Shown here: positions 1 through 13,102 of the stretch, one piece after another | How the letters are laid out: every line of letters starts with the position of its first letter | Position numbering within the stretch: the first letter of the stretch is position 1 | Notes under the pieces: model-generated | What the model saw: only the letters and a program-made list of their open reading frames with translations | Database searches by the model: none | Told to the model about the DNA's origin: nothing | Made by a program: the position numbers and the translations under genes | NCBI RefSeq assembly: GCF_000003815.2 | Contig: NC_049982.1 | Span: forward strand, 10,253,947 to 10,317,946 | Origin: Branchiostoma floridae | Taxonomy: Eukaryota; Chordata; Leptocardii; Amphioxiformes; Branchiostomatidae | Direction: 5' to 3' | Length of the DNA stretch: 64,000 nucleotides

Positions 1-2264
1 TCTGCACTTTTATATGATACCGCAATGAGGCTCCATTGTCCCGTCACAAAGGCTCCGGGGTTTCTGTATACAGGACTTCGAAAACAATTTACACCCAAAC
101 ATATCCCTTTTCCCTTGTGTGCTACGTCGCCCATTGTAGTTTTTTTTCGTTAAGTATTCTACAACAGCTATCTTGACTTCATCACGAATAAAACCTATTA
201 TTTCACCGTAGACAAAACGATTAGATTCTTTTTATGAAGAACTTTGTTGTCATTTATCAGATCAGAGTTAAAACTATGCGACATGTTACATAAAACTTCA
301 TCAATGTCATTGTTGTTGTAACCTTGTGTAAATACATTTGTGTACTACTATAACACGACTCGTGCGCATGTCTCACTGAGTTGAAGAACCGGTCGAGCCA
401 GTCTCTTTGACCTTTGAACTACAGAAAGAAACTGTTGTGAGATGGTAACCGTCCCTCAGTACACCTTAGGGTATGTTAAAACATTACGTATCCTTCAGTG
501 CACAGAACCATTTAACTGTAAAAAAAATTGCTGGAGATAACTAAGCCACTTACATGTGTTTTTCTACCCCTTGGCCTTTTTACATTTTGCATTCATAATT
601 CAAGTGACAAGCTTTTCAGCTGATAAAATCCTACTATCCTAGCTTATTTACCAAAACGTACTACCCCAATGTTATCTTAGAAATTCCAAAGACTTTATGA
701 AATATAAATCTAATTTTTTTATTTATAGATTTGGCTTCGTAGGTAAACATATTTTGAGAGCAATAGTGTGCTTTTAAAAACCTGAGGTTTCAACGAACAG
801 CATTGATACATCCACTTGCCAAGGAGGTCCTTGATACATTACATGCCTCAATGATCTTCGAAAATTGCTTCCAGCTACTGGCTAACAAGTTTCTTACCCC
901 CACATCCCCTGTAATGACTCATGTCACCTGAATTATCCCTTGCTGTAGAAATGGGGAGGGGGGCAAAGTTGTCGAACCACTTTTGACGGACCCCATGATT
1001 TCGCGCCATGCAAATCTTTCCCAGGTGAAAACATTCAGAAATTCTTTTAATCAGGTCAGACCTTGGGTGTTATTTCATACCATGATGACGGTGTACAATC
1101 TCGGACACTGTCCGGTGACATTTTGTTGGTAACCATCGTGGCGGAACCCAGCAGGAATGGTGGAGACTTCGTGCGGAATGTAGCCCGGTGAGAAGATTTC
1201 TCATGTTGCTTTTAGAGTATAAAACAAGGTGTTAGAATGCTGAGTAGTAACACAAACTACCAGTTGTTGGGTATCCCTTGACACTTCTGCTTCATATGTG
1301 CATCTTTCAAGATTTGTTAGCATTTCACTTGTATGTATTCCGACTGTTCTTCATACTACAACCTGGCATCTTCTTTCTGTGGAGAAGGCTATCTGACATT
1401 TTACTGAGCAAATGTTTCTCTTTTGCGGACACCCATCACACGTTTTGGGGTCCATTTGAGGCAAATTAACACAGTTGAAACAAAATAAGATGGGATGGGA
1501 GACCTGGCGCATCCCCGTCTTGTAATTAGCCTACGAAAGGGTATGTCACCCCGTAAGGGGCGGTATAACCCCGTCGTGTGTAGACATGTGCGAACATGTC
1601 TACATTTGATCACGTCGACCGATGATGATGATGATGATGATGAAACAAAATAAGACGCTGATTGTTGTGTTGCTGCATTTTAGGGCCAATTACGGGGGTA
1701 GAAAAGCACTAAGGTGTTATTCAGTGACGTTATCGGGAGTTACTACTAGATTACTGTCACACGTTTTGTACAAGGACCAATCATTTGGATCACCAGAAGC
1801 TGTAGAAATCAAGTAAGAGACAACTACCAAGACTTTTCAGCTTTTACGCCTGTAGAAATATCTATTTGATGGGATATCTTTGCCCAGTATTACAGACAAA
1901 TGACATCGATGATTTTCCCCCAAGGATTGTATGTACATTGCCTAAAGGCTAACTTCTCATCCAGGGGGAATGATCGCTACACCAGAGTAATTACTCAAAC
2001 TAGTAATCTGTGTGACTGGCCGCCATTTTGAACAGCTCAACTGTAGATATGCGCATGGACATTCAATACTTTCAGTCATCTTTGATTACCAACCAACATC
2101 ATGCCCTGTTGCTACATGTAGCCTCAATTTCATCTTACATCGCTTGTGAGCATACCATGGTCCATTCAGAAGAACAGTACCATTGAAGAACGTCGCAGCC
2201 AAACCCATTATTGGAATTATGAATTTGTGATGCTAAATGTAACTTTTTTAACCTATTGCTGTAG
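1..2264. other. Intergenic stretch, no gene recognised
   Basis: Open frames here are all under 75 codons and start or stop without splice-like borders. A (GAT)n run at 1622-1642 and short GC-rich palindromic tracts around 1535-1580 (repeated CCCCGTAAGGGG-like words) are the only structure seen. Nothing resembles a known protein. Confidence 0.5.
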
Positions 2265-2415
2265 GAACATCACCAAAGCGATTGTCGGGAACACCCAGGA
2301 AGAACGTAGAGGAGGTGATCTGGCGACGGCCAGCGCCGCTCAAACCCTACTGCACCGTGTGGAGGTTCAAACCCGTATCCTGAGAGCAACCGTGGGACAA
2401 CATCTACCGAGAAAG
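2265..2415 (+). CDS. Orphan internal exon candidate, unknown protein
   Basis: A 151-nt stretch is flanked by a good acceptor (T-rich tract then GCTGTAG) and a donor (AAG|GTAGAA). In the only open frame it encodes about 50 residues ending in TRILRATVGQHLPRK, with balanced, coding-like amino acid composition and no low complexity. I do not recognise the family. No partner exon with matching phase was found nearby, so it may belong to a gene extending left of the window, be a lone fragment, or be a chance frame. Confidence 0.3.
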
Positions 2416-2610
2416 GTAGAAACTGTCTTTATTTGATTTACATTTTCATGGCACGGAAAAGTTAATGAAGTCAACTATCAATATGTTTGTAGGTAATAGT
2501 GAAGACCATCTGATTCAGAGCGGACACGCTCAGGAGTATGTTCATTGACTTGTAAATTCCTTAACAGGATCCCGGGCCCTATGACTTGAATGGCTGTATC
2601 CAGTATCCTA

Positions 2611-2791
2611 GTATGTAACTAATCTCCAACCAGATCCAGAGGATAAGATAGTATCAAATGCTGGCAGAGGAGTGAAGCCGGCCTAGGAGTGTGTATGCGA
2701 CCGGTGCCCGTTTGACTCCCCGAAATATCCTTGGCCAGCTTTGATACTATCTTATGGTTCCGTAGGATCTGCTTGGAGATTAGTATGTAAC
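2611..2791. mobile_element. Foldback MITE with 9-bp target-site duplication
   Basis: GTATGTAAC occurs at 2611-2619 and again at 2783-2791, flanking a 163-bp element that begins TAATCTCCAAC and ends GGAGATTA. The two arms are imperfect inverted copies for about 50 bases, sharing AGATAGTATCAAA and GCTGGC, around a short GC-rich loop with no ORF. An 8-9 bp duplication with long inverted ends points to a non-autonomous hAT-like or Mutator-like element; which one is undecided. Confidence 0.75.
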
Positions 2792-4689
2792 CTATAAATT
2801 ATACATATGTATGTTTGCAGCAGTATAGGTAACTACAAAGACAGAATGTGTGTCGTAGTTAAGTATATATGTTCGGCTTCTTCTCGCTCCTTGGTACTGA
2901 TTTTTCAATGAAAACAATAATATCATTAGGAAAATGATTTTTCAGAGCTATTAATTTGTGTGAAGTGGCGAAACCTTCTTTATATATAAGTAATAGCAAT
3001 GTAGTACTGTTCATCGTAGACCGGATTTGAGGTATAAAAAAAGTCAGGACAGATTCTTTGCCCTGGAAGTGACAACTGATTCTAAGTTAAGCGATGATAT
3101 TTCCTAGTCTTACATTTGCATTCTCAGATATTAATTCTTCGTTGTCCGTAAATGCATTATGTAGTTGAAGGGCGTATGGGTTCCTTTTATGCAGTCGCGT
3201 GTTTGTATCGTTATATATGTCCTTTCTTTACTAAAAGTTTGCTTTTTAATGTACAAGAGCTAAAACATATTTGTAATAATTTCCAGTATTTATACAGCTA
3301 CATGGATTCTTCTTATCAAAATCTGATTTCATGCAAAGCCTGTTTTGTGCAGTTCCGGCTCTGTGGTAGCTATGAATGTCTGTTACAAATGTCTAAAAAT
3401 GGCGTTAAGAGGCTGAATCAGTGTGCTGGTTTCCCTAGGGACATTGTAAGAAAAACTACGTAAGGGCATGTCGACAAGTGTTAACATCCTATCATTAACG
3501 TCCAGTGAGGCAACATTTAGTTTACCTTGTATGTACGCTTTTTTTAGTTTATAATAGCACAACACCCCCTTAATTATCCAAAATGGATTTATCTCTATTC
3601 GTTGAGAAAGGTATGCCCACACCTCATTCTTTTGTTTATCTGGAACATAGCAGCGTAGACAGACAATACTCGATGGCTTATTCTATAATCCTGTTTCGTT
3701 CCGCACAGATTGGACATGAGAGATAGGGAATGGAGTGATTCATCATAAAAGAAGGGCACTGACAGCAGGTCGAATTTCTTGATTTTATATCGTCGTTTGA
3801 TGGAGGTACACCGTGCGTTGTGTGTCAAGAAAATTAGACAAAACGCTGGCACTGCTGGGTGGAAGTAGACTGCATCCCAGTTGAAACAAATTGGCAGCTG
3901 TAACAGCACACATACATGTACGTACGTTACTGTGTAACAATGACACAGTTGTACTATTCTCTTCTCATGTTTTGAGTGTATTCAGGGTTACACTCACAAA
4001 CCATTTTGCAACTTCGGAAACTAATAGCGTCTGCAATGTGGTTTTAGCTCACATACGTGGAATAATCATTGTAATTATGCATTTACATGTCAATGCGCCA
4101 TCCACTAAAAGTTTCCACGAGCGATCGATTTGCAAAATGTGTTTTGCTTTATCCATTAGATAATAGGAGTGGTGGGCTTTTGTTGTTGCGGATATGAGCT
4201 AGCCAGAAAGGTTTTTGTATGCTTTGCTGCATTAGTAATTGTAACCGCGCCTTTCTTTGAAATGCCAAGCAGCCCAAGGCCAACACGTGTGGCACATCGT
4301 GCATGAGGGAGAGGTAACCATGCATGAGGGAGAGGTAACCAAGCGACAATTACCCCACACGGACTCTCTTCAACATTGTTCAGGTGTTACGTGGGATAAT
4401 TCTGGGACATGTTGACATTTTGGAATTATATTGTATGGCGAGAAATATGAGTTTATCGTATACGATTGATGTCACTGTAACCAACCTGTAAAGCTAAGTT
4501 GTTAAATGTTCCTCATGGGGATATATTCTTGTCTAGTTACGACGACCGCGTTAGTTTTGCCTTCTACCAACGCGATCGGGAAGTACGCGTACATCAAACC
4601 TAGCGAAAACAACCTCCCCTAACCAAGCAAAATAGTTGCGCCTAAACCTTACAGGACTGCCGTGATTCATATACATTTTTACCTTCCCC
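2792..4689. other. Intergenic stretch, no gene recognised
   Basis: Short frames only. The one distinct structure is a perfect 21-bp tandem duplication at 4301-4340 containing GCATGAGGGAGAGGTAACC twice. Confidence 0.5.
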
Positions 4690-5040
4690 AGAATAGCAAG
4701 GTTTTGTTTTAGGCTTGTACGTCTGTCTATCTGTCTGTCTGTCTGTCTAACTCGAGAAGAATTAGATGGATCCTGATGATATTTGGTAGGTGGGTAGGGT
4801 TGGTTGGTCAAGGTTGATAATGGGCCCCCTAGCGACTTGCTATGGTACTGCAGCGGAACTTCCATTTTTGATATCTCGTATTCTGGACATGGTGTGTTCG
4901 TGAGTGTTGAGTGCACGTGGCACAGAGCAAGTGCTGTGAGTTTGGACCCCTATTGGCTTTTTTGGAACTGCAGGCACCGGTTTCCTTTCAAACTGTGGAC
5001 AAGAATAACTCGAGAACGTGTTGACGGGTCGTTATGACTT
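4690..5040. repeat. Diverged copy of an interspersed repeat family
   Basis: After a (CTGT)n tract the sequence contains GATGATATTTGGTAGGTGGG, a GGTCAAGGT word, GGGCCCCCTAGC and GGAACTGCAGG in the same order as the better-preserved copies near 29440-29700 and 30280-30520. Order plus spacing argue for an old copy of the same element. No termini can be defined here. Confidence 0.5.
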
Positions 5041-6866
5041 TTATCATTCTTCATATATATACTTAATCATAGGATCTAGCCGGATCTAGCATTAATTGAA
5101 AATAAACATTAGAAGCTAGAAGCTTCAACAGTTACGTATATCGATTTTCCAAAAGGCTGCGTGCGAAGCTTGGGAAAGAGATAAGTCGAAGTTGTTTACA
5201 TCGGATCAAAAGACACAGAATCATTTCTAAAATTCAATTTTATTTTCGTCGTTAATAGCCACTTCAAATAGTTCATATAACATATAGTTCCAAAAGAACA
5301 ATGATGATAGACATTATCAAAGGAGAAAAGATGAGTAATGGAAACTAAAGAACTGTTTTCTGTTGGCTATTATGCCGTATGGTGTTGTAAATGACAATCA
5401 AATTAACTATCGCAAACATACGTTGCAGAACACAATTAATATCGCATTGTTTGGTTTGAATTCATCCCTCCCGTGCATGTCAAGTATAGCCATCACAATG
5501 AAGTCGTCATTGGTACCTGTCATCTTAATCGTTTCTGTAATCTCACAAAGCCAGCCCTTATAGAAGCAGTAGTCCATTAAATCTTGACGTAATTTGCCGT
5601 TACCAGGCAGCTGGGATGACAGGAAACTGCTCTCACTGCCTCCCCTGTGCAGTATGATTACCTCTTCAATAAGAGAAAATTGCTTGAAATCACAGAGCCG
5701 GTTGCTAGGCTTCAAGAGCGGTCACACAAGTGGCGTTTTCTTCACAGTACCAGACTGAGTGAAACGTAATATGTGTTGACATTTTCCAGTCAACTGTGCT
5801 AATGTATCACCGGTGTCATGATTGGCCTTTACTTATAACCAAATCTACTCAAGAGCAATTATGAACCGCTTAGAATGCGGATATACCATCAAACGTATTT
5901 ATATTCTTTTGTTCGAGAGGGCATCAATTTACTAGAATTACGGTGACATTTGGAGAAAGCAAACTCGCTTGCAATTCGCGGGGATATGGTGTATGTTTAA
6001 AGAGTACTTATAAGGAAGAACTGCTCGGCAATGACGTAGGCGTAGGTTGGCGCGTAGGCTGGGGCCTGAGATAAATTCTGCAGACAAGACCCAAGTACCC
6101 TGTTGTGCATTTGTTCCGTTAACATGGAGTTCCCCGTGGCTGCCTTCCACAGCGCATACTCCTATCAGAGGTAGGACAAAAATTCTGGAAAATTTGGGGG
6201 TCTCGACGGCTTTGTTGATGTATATATCATTTCTGCAATGGTCTGCTTTTGGGTTACCATATATCTTCTTTCAAGCCAGGCGACGAGTTTTTTTATGATA
6301 TGTATGTGTATGTTGTTATTTCTATATGATTCATATGATTTGATATGCAGCTGTAGAATGTTATCTGCAAACGAATTCCGTCTTATCTGCCTCGCTTTAT
6401 GAAGTCTTGATTTTTAGTAATTTCTCTATGAGTTGTGAGTTGTGGAGCAGAAGCTTTAGTGCTGCTATCGGTTAGGATTTTACCATGGTCAATACTGACT
6501 GAGGGAGGCGCTAGATATGCGGACTCACATTCCCACGCGTTCATTGTTTTCGACAAAGGAAGGACATTTTATCATTTCCTCCTTCCTTTTCTTACAAGTA
6601 TGTTTCCCTATCCTCTTTTGTCGATTAACCTTGGTGAATGTATGAAGGACGTATCGGGTCTTCATCTGGAAAACCCGGTCAGTTACGCTCAATAAATATT
6701 TAGTTTGTGCAAAGTAGCCATGGAGGATCTTCGAATTGTGGTTCAATTACACAGAAAAAAAAGCATGTCCTTACTGCAGAAATGGTCTCAAATAGTACAT
6801 TCACAAATTGTATCGGTTGCAGCTTTTATCGTATTGCTGATCATACTCTTCTTATATGTTTTCAGA
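5041..6866. other. Intergenic or 5'-flanking sequence of the SLC17 gene
   Basis: No coding exon is supported. The open frame beginning at 6705 encodes a hydrophobic helix just before the proposed exon 1. However, the T-rich tract ending TTTTCAG at 6865 is a good splice acceptor and the helix has no counterpart at the cytosolic N-terminus of SLC17 proteins, so I treat the helix frame as intronic or untranslated. Confidence 0.45.
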
Positions 6867-9800
6867 ATGGCCCCAAATCGTATTAGTTTGGACCCAAAGG
6901 ACAACGAGAAAGATTCCTCGTTCCTTCCTGCGTCATGGACGAACAAACTGTGGTCAAGCAGTGAAACTGATGGCTCAACAAATTTCTGCCCCTGTCCGAA
7001 AGGTTTGTGTGTTTCTTCTTAAGCCCCTGTCACACAGCAAGAAAAGTCATTGGTTGGTGAGTCTCCGAGCTCGATATGACATTTTTGGCTGCAATATGCC
7101 CAGTGTTCTCTTGCCTGATTTGTAGATACACAATAAATGTTTGGAATTCTTGTCTCTGAGCCCGGTTCAATGTGATGGTGGATTTTCAGGTAGAGAAATA
7201 CTCCAGTGACTTTCTGGCGATCACCAAATGCGACCGTCGACTGTGTGACAAGGGATTTAGAAGAATTGAACACAGATTGTAGACTCATGCTTTCATGCTA
7301 TTTCTAACACACAGACAGAAGTTCCATGTTATTCATCCATATCGGTACATTTTATCAGTATACAAACTTGGATAATGAAGATTATGTAGAAGTACAATAT
7401 AATCAAAGCATCATAATGAATCAATCATCACTGGTAAAAAAAGGCAGTTCTTTGTTGCTAAATGTCACACCACAGCTCTAATTCCCTCCTAATCTCACCC
7501 AAATGTAATGTAGTAAAAGTCCTGTGGGATCGACTTGGTGAGGCGGCAACATGTAAAAGCGGTAAGTTGACCAGAGGAGAAGGGTTTGCGTTGTCCAAGG
7601 CGATTAACTATACTGTCGTTGTCGCCTGGGCTCACTTTGGTGTATTTCAGTCTGCAGTGTAACCGTAAATTATACGTACCAAATTAAGTTCGCGCTAAAC
7701 TTGATTGTTATCATCAATCTACATGCTAGAGACATACAGCCAAACATTCATCATACAACTGGCATATATGGTGATATGGTAATCAAGCATCACAATGGTT
7801 TTGTTCAATCCTGATTAACGTTTACGAAATAGAAAACAAACTAGATGTGTGACATTTGCAAGCAAATATATAATGTTCACCGTCACATGTTGTAGTTAAC
7901 ACTGACTACTGTTATGTTTATTATTACTCCAAGTCCAACACATCTATATTTAGTGACCAGCCCCTCCAGCTCTGTGCTAAGCCATTTGCTACATCATGTA
8001 ACCGAACACCACAGAGTGTGTGCTAGTTTACCTGTAACCATGGTGACAGCTGTCTAGTCCGGGTCGTTGACTTTATTTGTTTGCAGAAGAGGAAATAGAG
8101 CGAAAACAATATGTTTACCTTCCGTAAAGGCAAACATACATTTTGTGGGGCCCTTATACACGCCGTTGCTATTCTAACACTATCAACCAAAGAACTGTCT
8201 TTTTGAACCATCAACAGAGAAGCTTGCTTGCACATCACCATTGTTAACTGCCTTCATATACTCATGGCATAATATTTATTTATCTATTCACATATATTTT
8301 GAGAGTATGAGGCAGAAAGCACAAATTGCTTATATAAACCTTCTACTCAAGAAACATACGCATAATACAAGAATAGTAAACCACATACATACATAAGTAC
8401 AAAATGGATAACAGAAAAGTAAATTTAGACAAGACAAGTTGGTGCTGAGTCAATTAGGAGAACCTGCCTGTGCAATGGATATAAGTATTGACAAGATCAA
8501 AAATATTACAATTTTGTAGATATGAAAGAGATGTTGATCCTGATATCAGTAAAGAACATAAAGTAGTGTCGTTGAGGTGCTTTGGGTCTACTATTGACAT
8601 AACATGACATAATAAGAACTCACTCATCCCAACAGGGTTCATGCCGAAGAGATATATTGTGGCAGTGTTGGCGTGCATCGGCTTCATGATCCAATATGGT
8701 ATCCGCACGAACCTGGGGATCGCCGTGGTGGATATGGTCAACAACCACACGCTGGGCGACTTAGAAGTGGTACGCACTCAATACACTAAATCAACCATGA
8801 TGTCCTACCTTTTTTGTAGAGAGGAACATATATGTCACAAAAATTGGTAATTAATGGGTGTGGGAGTAGCTTATACATGAACTTTGATAGATTGATGACT
8901 TGCAATTCATGACCCTCTTTAATTTGATGTTAACTTTCTTGATGGTAGCTATCGTAGTGGCTGCATTATAAATTTGTATATATGTGCAAATCAATGCCTA
9001 TATTAGAGTCCTAAAAATGTTGTTGATCAATTTACCAGCCTTGAATAAACTGTAACTGTAGTATCTGCATTAACCTCTAGATAATGGGCATTCATTTCTA
9101 AAGCTACATGTATTTCATGTCTACAGCCAGCACCATTTCACTGGTCACAGCTGACAGTCGGTATCATCCACGGATCATTTTTCTGGGGATTCCTACTGAC
9201 AAAAGTACTGGGAGGATACCTGGCGGTTCGCTTTCCTGCTAATAGGTACGCCATTTCCTTAAAATAAACCTGAAATTGTTTCAACAAGACATTGAAATGT
9301 TTAGACTATGTAAGCAAGGTAACAGCTACTGGATAGCTTTTGGAAACTTTTCTAGTTTTCGGGTAGCATCCACTACCTTTCGTCAATTTTCTATAATTCC
9401 TGTTTTCATTTATTTAGAGTGTTCGGGGCATCAGTGCTGTGCTCAGCCTGCCTGCACATGGTGGTTCCTGTGGCGGCTGACTTACACTACGGTGTCCTCA
9501 TCTTTGTTAGAATCCTACAGGGTCTGTCTGAAGTGAGTTAGCATCAATCAGATTGAGTTAGCATCAATCAGATTCATGGTTACAGTAGGGGTACCTGTTT
9601 TACGTAATATATAGTTTGATCTTCTAAGGTTTTAAAATCCCCACTACTTGTTGTTGGTCATTGTTATTGTCTGTTTAATCATTCGAAGTTGCCGATTTTA
9701 AAGTTGTTTGGCTTATCTTAATTTGTATTTATCATGTTAATATTCAGGGCATGACGTTCCCATCGTCATATGGCGTTCTGAGTAAGTGGGCGCCGCCTCT

Positions 9801-12800
9801 TGAAAGAAGCAGACTTACGTCCATCATGGTCACAGGTACATAACATTGAGCTTACCGATTGCTTCCTCAGCTTTCGTCCATGTGTTATAAGTTATTGTCA
9901 ATTTTTTGGAGTCGATAAGATTGCAAGCTTAGGTCTTCTGCATAGTATTGTTCCAGTAAACGGTACTAAGTATGACGCCATCACCAGTCAGCAACAGTAC
10001 ATGATCTTGCACATTCATAATTGTTTTGATAAATATTGGTCATCGACGACGATGATCTTGAACGATATGTTTGACGTTAGAACTAAGTCAACCCCACGTA
10101 ATCAAACCCAACTCAAAGTATCTGTACCGCGGAATCTGACGTTCAGTTTATTCTGCCAGGCCAATATGCAGGGATCCTGTTCGGTATGCCCCTGTCGGGA
10201 GTGGTGACTGAGTACGCCGGCTGGCCGTATGCGTTCTACATGTACGGTAAGTGGGATTGCCGTTCATTTCCTTCTGAATAAACATTTGGCTATTACACTG
10301 TAGTAATCACCATAGTCATGCAGCAAGTGTGTGATGAATCCTCGATTAGAATTCATTGCGTGTCCTCGGGTGCCTTCTTGACTGTTCCAGTTTCTTCCTA
10401 AGTTACCTAATATGCATACACGGAGATTTCCATTCGAATGCTGTGGTGCACGATATTTGGTAATGTATATTAGCCCAAAGACCGAAGGGATCCAAAACAC
10501 TAGTACTTGGAGGCTAATATTTCATATTTCGATCTGTTATTTTTGTATCTTTAAATACAGAGTAAACATTTGTATTACAGGAGCGTTTGGCATCACATGG
10601 TCCGTGATCTGGGCCCTGTGCGTGTGGGAGTCGCCCTCCAAAGACCCCACCGTCAGCGAAGAGGAGTGCCTCTTCATCGAGAAGAGCCTGGGAGAGTTTT
10701 ATCAGAGTAGCAATCAACAGTCAACTGTGAGTGGAGTCTCCTCTTTATTCATCATATGTTGTATATACAGATTGTGGTATCTACTTATCATTTCAACGAC
10801 GTGAAAAATTGTGTGTCAAATATTGTAAAAGGATTTCTGCCTTTCATTCGTAGGATAGTTACACAAAAGCAAATTCGAAGAGCTAGTGCGACATCTGAAA
10901 ACAAATCTAAGAATGGCGCAATTCCATTTCTAATCTAACTCTACTGAGAGGAAAGATTTTATCCAAAGTTTTGTATGCCACACATGTTGACGTACTCGTC
11001 TTGTAATATCTTTGATGAATAATGATGATTGTGTGATTAGTGTTTGTGTCCGTACTTGACTCTAAAATGTGCCCAAAGGCCCAGGAGACGCCGTGGAGGG
11101 ACATTTTGACGTCACCTCCCGTGTACGCCATCTTGATTACGGACACCGCCTTCAAGTGGACCCTGTATCTCCTACTCACCAACTCACCCTCGTACTACAT
11201 GCAGGCATTCGACATGCAGGTGGAGGCTGTAAGTAAAGGAAAATCATCGATCGCTTGCAGTAGACTATCATTATGCTTTTTCTGTAACTGAAAAAAATGC
11301 ATGGTCTTTGGCATCGCAGGTGATAATCGTAAAATTGCATGGTCTTTGGCATCACAGATGATAATCGTACGGTTTATATGACGTCGACCTTACGAAAGTC
11401 GATGTACTTTTGTCGTGTCAATAAAGATTTCTTTATTACCTTACATGTGCATGTTTTAAGATATGAATTTAACATGATGAAGGAGAGGGACGAGACTTTG
11501 TATATTATGTACATCGATGTGTTAAAAAAATCTATTGACATACTATGCAACTTTAGTCATGAAAATCTTCAACAAATGCCAGCATACTGCAAACGTTATG
11601 TCATAATGGCTGTCCTATGTCATTTTCTTTAGCCATCAGTATGACGAATTTACATTCTTCATTCCCTCCAGTCCGGTTTGATCACAGGCATGCCGTTCCT
11701 GTTCCTGGCCCTGTGCCTGCCCATCGCCGGCAGCGTTGGAGACTGGATGCGCACGAAGGAAGTCATGTCAACCACGAATGTCCGACGACTCTTCAATACC
11801 GTGGGTGAGTTTAACAGGCTAACCAGCAATCAGCGCAATGTGCAAAATATTACCAAAGTAATGGGTCATTTATCGCATATGTTTTTTTTTTCAAATAAGC
11901 AAACGTATTTTCTAATTTCTTTTCATCTATCTTGATAAATTGGATATTATGACCAATATGTTTGAGCAAATGATTGAAATCAACCTTCACATACAAATGA
12001 GACACCTAACATGATTTGTTTTCCATATTACTTCTTCCTTTTGTTTGGCTCCACCTCCGCCAGGTCTGTCCCTGCAGGCGTTGTGTTTCCTCATCATCGG
12101 CTGTACCAACAGTTCCGTGGCCTCCATGACTCTTCTGTCCATCGGCATGGCTTCTGCTGGTCTCACCTTGTCTTCAGGTGGGTCACAAGACACACGTCTT
12201 GCAAACCAATAGATGCAATTTGCAATTGATTGCTTTTTTTGATTGCTGTTTACACGAAATCTTAAGTATTGATTGGTTTTCCCCAGGGTACAACGTGAAC
12301 GCCCTGGACATCTCTCCCCGGTACGCCAGCATCATCATGGGCCTGTCCGGCGCCATCGCCACCCTGTCAGGCATCCTCTGCCCGATAGTCGTGGGGACTA
12401 TCACAGTAGACAAGGTTTGTTCAACGCTGTGGAATCCCTTGTTTTCTCATTTCGATGGACTTTTGTTGCAATAGTTTGACCATTCTAGTTTGTTTTTGGA
12501 ACGTAGATGATTTCGGTGGCGTTGGCAATGACAGTTAGGGGCATTTCAGGACAAAATTTAAAAACTAGCTTTTCATGAAAAGAACTTAGACTATACTTTT
12601 ACATGTATTTCCTCTAACTTTGTTTCTTTGTTCCTTTTATCTCTTCCAGACTGCCAAACAGTGGGGCTATGTGTTCATCATCTCTGCGGTCATACTGATC
12701 ATCAGCGTCGTGTTCTACTTCTTCCTCGCCTCTGGAGAAACCCAGCCGTGGTCCAATCCCAAGCCGCGCAGCGACGGCGCCGACGACGACGACGAGGAGG

Positions 12801-13072
12801 ACGTCTTCGTGAAGAAGTCGAAACTTCCCGAATGGGCAAAGAAGCCGAAAATGCCCGACTGGTTCCGAACGGCGGGTGACGGCAAGCCGAGTTCTCCCGA
12901 GCCTCAGGACGAAGCCGCAGGGAAGGATGCGGGTAGAAAAGCGACGGACAAACTCATGGCACGGTCTGTCGTTGACGATGGTTCTCCGATAGACTGGGTG
13001 GATGAATCGGTGAATTTTGTACAAATAGACCCCGAGAATCCTTATATGTACAATACAGAAAGGGACTTTTAA
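6867..13072 (+). CDS. SLC17A: SLC17 transporter, vesicular-glutamate-transporter-like (12 exons, 590 aa)
   Basis: Exons: 6867-7002, 8636-8769, 9127-9245, 9418-9532, 9748-9835, 10160-10246, 10581-10726, 11079-11228 (acceptor could be 11085), 11672-11804, 12064-12177, 12287-12414, 12650-13072; all phases match. It is a 12-helix major facilitator protein. Closest family is SLC17A6/7/8, which load glutamate into synaptic vesicles using the proton-driven membrane potential; related sialin moves sialic acid. Family signatures seen: PKRY before helix 1, Arg69 in GIRTNLG, His105 in IHGSFFWG, Arg161 and Glu168 in [33 protein letters not shown] and ASGETQPW after helix 12. The position of the helix-7 Arg of VGLUTs is Phe, with Lys one residue later. 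The tail (about 480-590) is long and acidic with a DDDDEED run. Exon 1 is inferred from phase and splice sites, so the first 45 residues are the least certain part. The substrate is not proven. Confidence 0.92.
7024..7254. mobile_element. Short inverted-repeat (MITE-like) element in intron 1
   Basis: CCCCTGTCACACAG at 7024-7037 is matched in inverse at 7241-7254 (CTGTGTGACAAGGG), enclosing about 230 bp without a plausible gene. The end sequence resembles that of the element at 58382-58614 (CCCCTGTCACA), suggesting one superfamily. The element starts only about 20 bases after the exon 1 donor of the SLC17 gene. Confidence 0.55.
9535..9574. repeat. 20-bp perfect tandem duplication after a splice donor
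   Basis: The unit GAGTTAGCATCAATCAGATT occurs twice without change. It begins two bases inside the intron that follows the exon ending at 9532, so the first copy includes part of the donor consensus. Confidence 0.85.
11298..11368. repeat. 38-bp tandem duplication in intron
   Basis: TGCATGGTCTTTGGCATC followed by a GATAATCGT word occurs twice with a 38-bp period and two substitutions, within the intron after the exon ending at 11228. Confidence 0.8.
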
Positions 13073-13096
13073 GTGTTGAACCAGTAGCATATTTAT

Positions 13097-13102
13097 AATA
13101 AA
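13097..13102 (+). terminator. Polyadenylation signal AATAAA of the VGLUT-like gene
   Basis: A canonical AATAAA lies 25 bases after the stop codon at 13070-13072. This would give a very short 3' untranslated region. Confidence 0.6.

Noticed and set aside
6705-6866. Transmembrane helix upstream of the SLC17 start
   Set aside because: In frame with exon 1, but the helix has no counterpart at SLC17 N-termini and a good acceptor separates it from the downstream frame.
12614-13090. 158-codon minus-strand frame opposite the last exon of the VGLUT-like gene
   Set aside because: It is the shadow of an acidic, GC-rich real exon; the plus-strand frame has the splice acceptor, phase, SLC17 motifs and a poly(A) signal.
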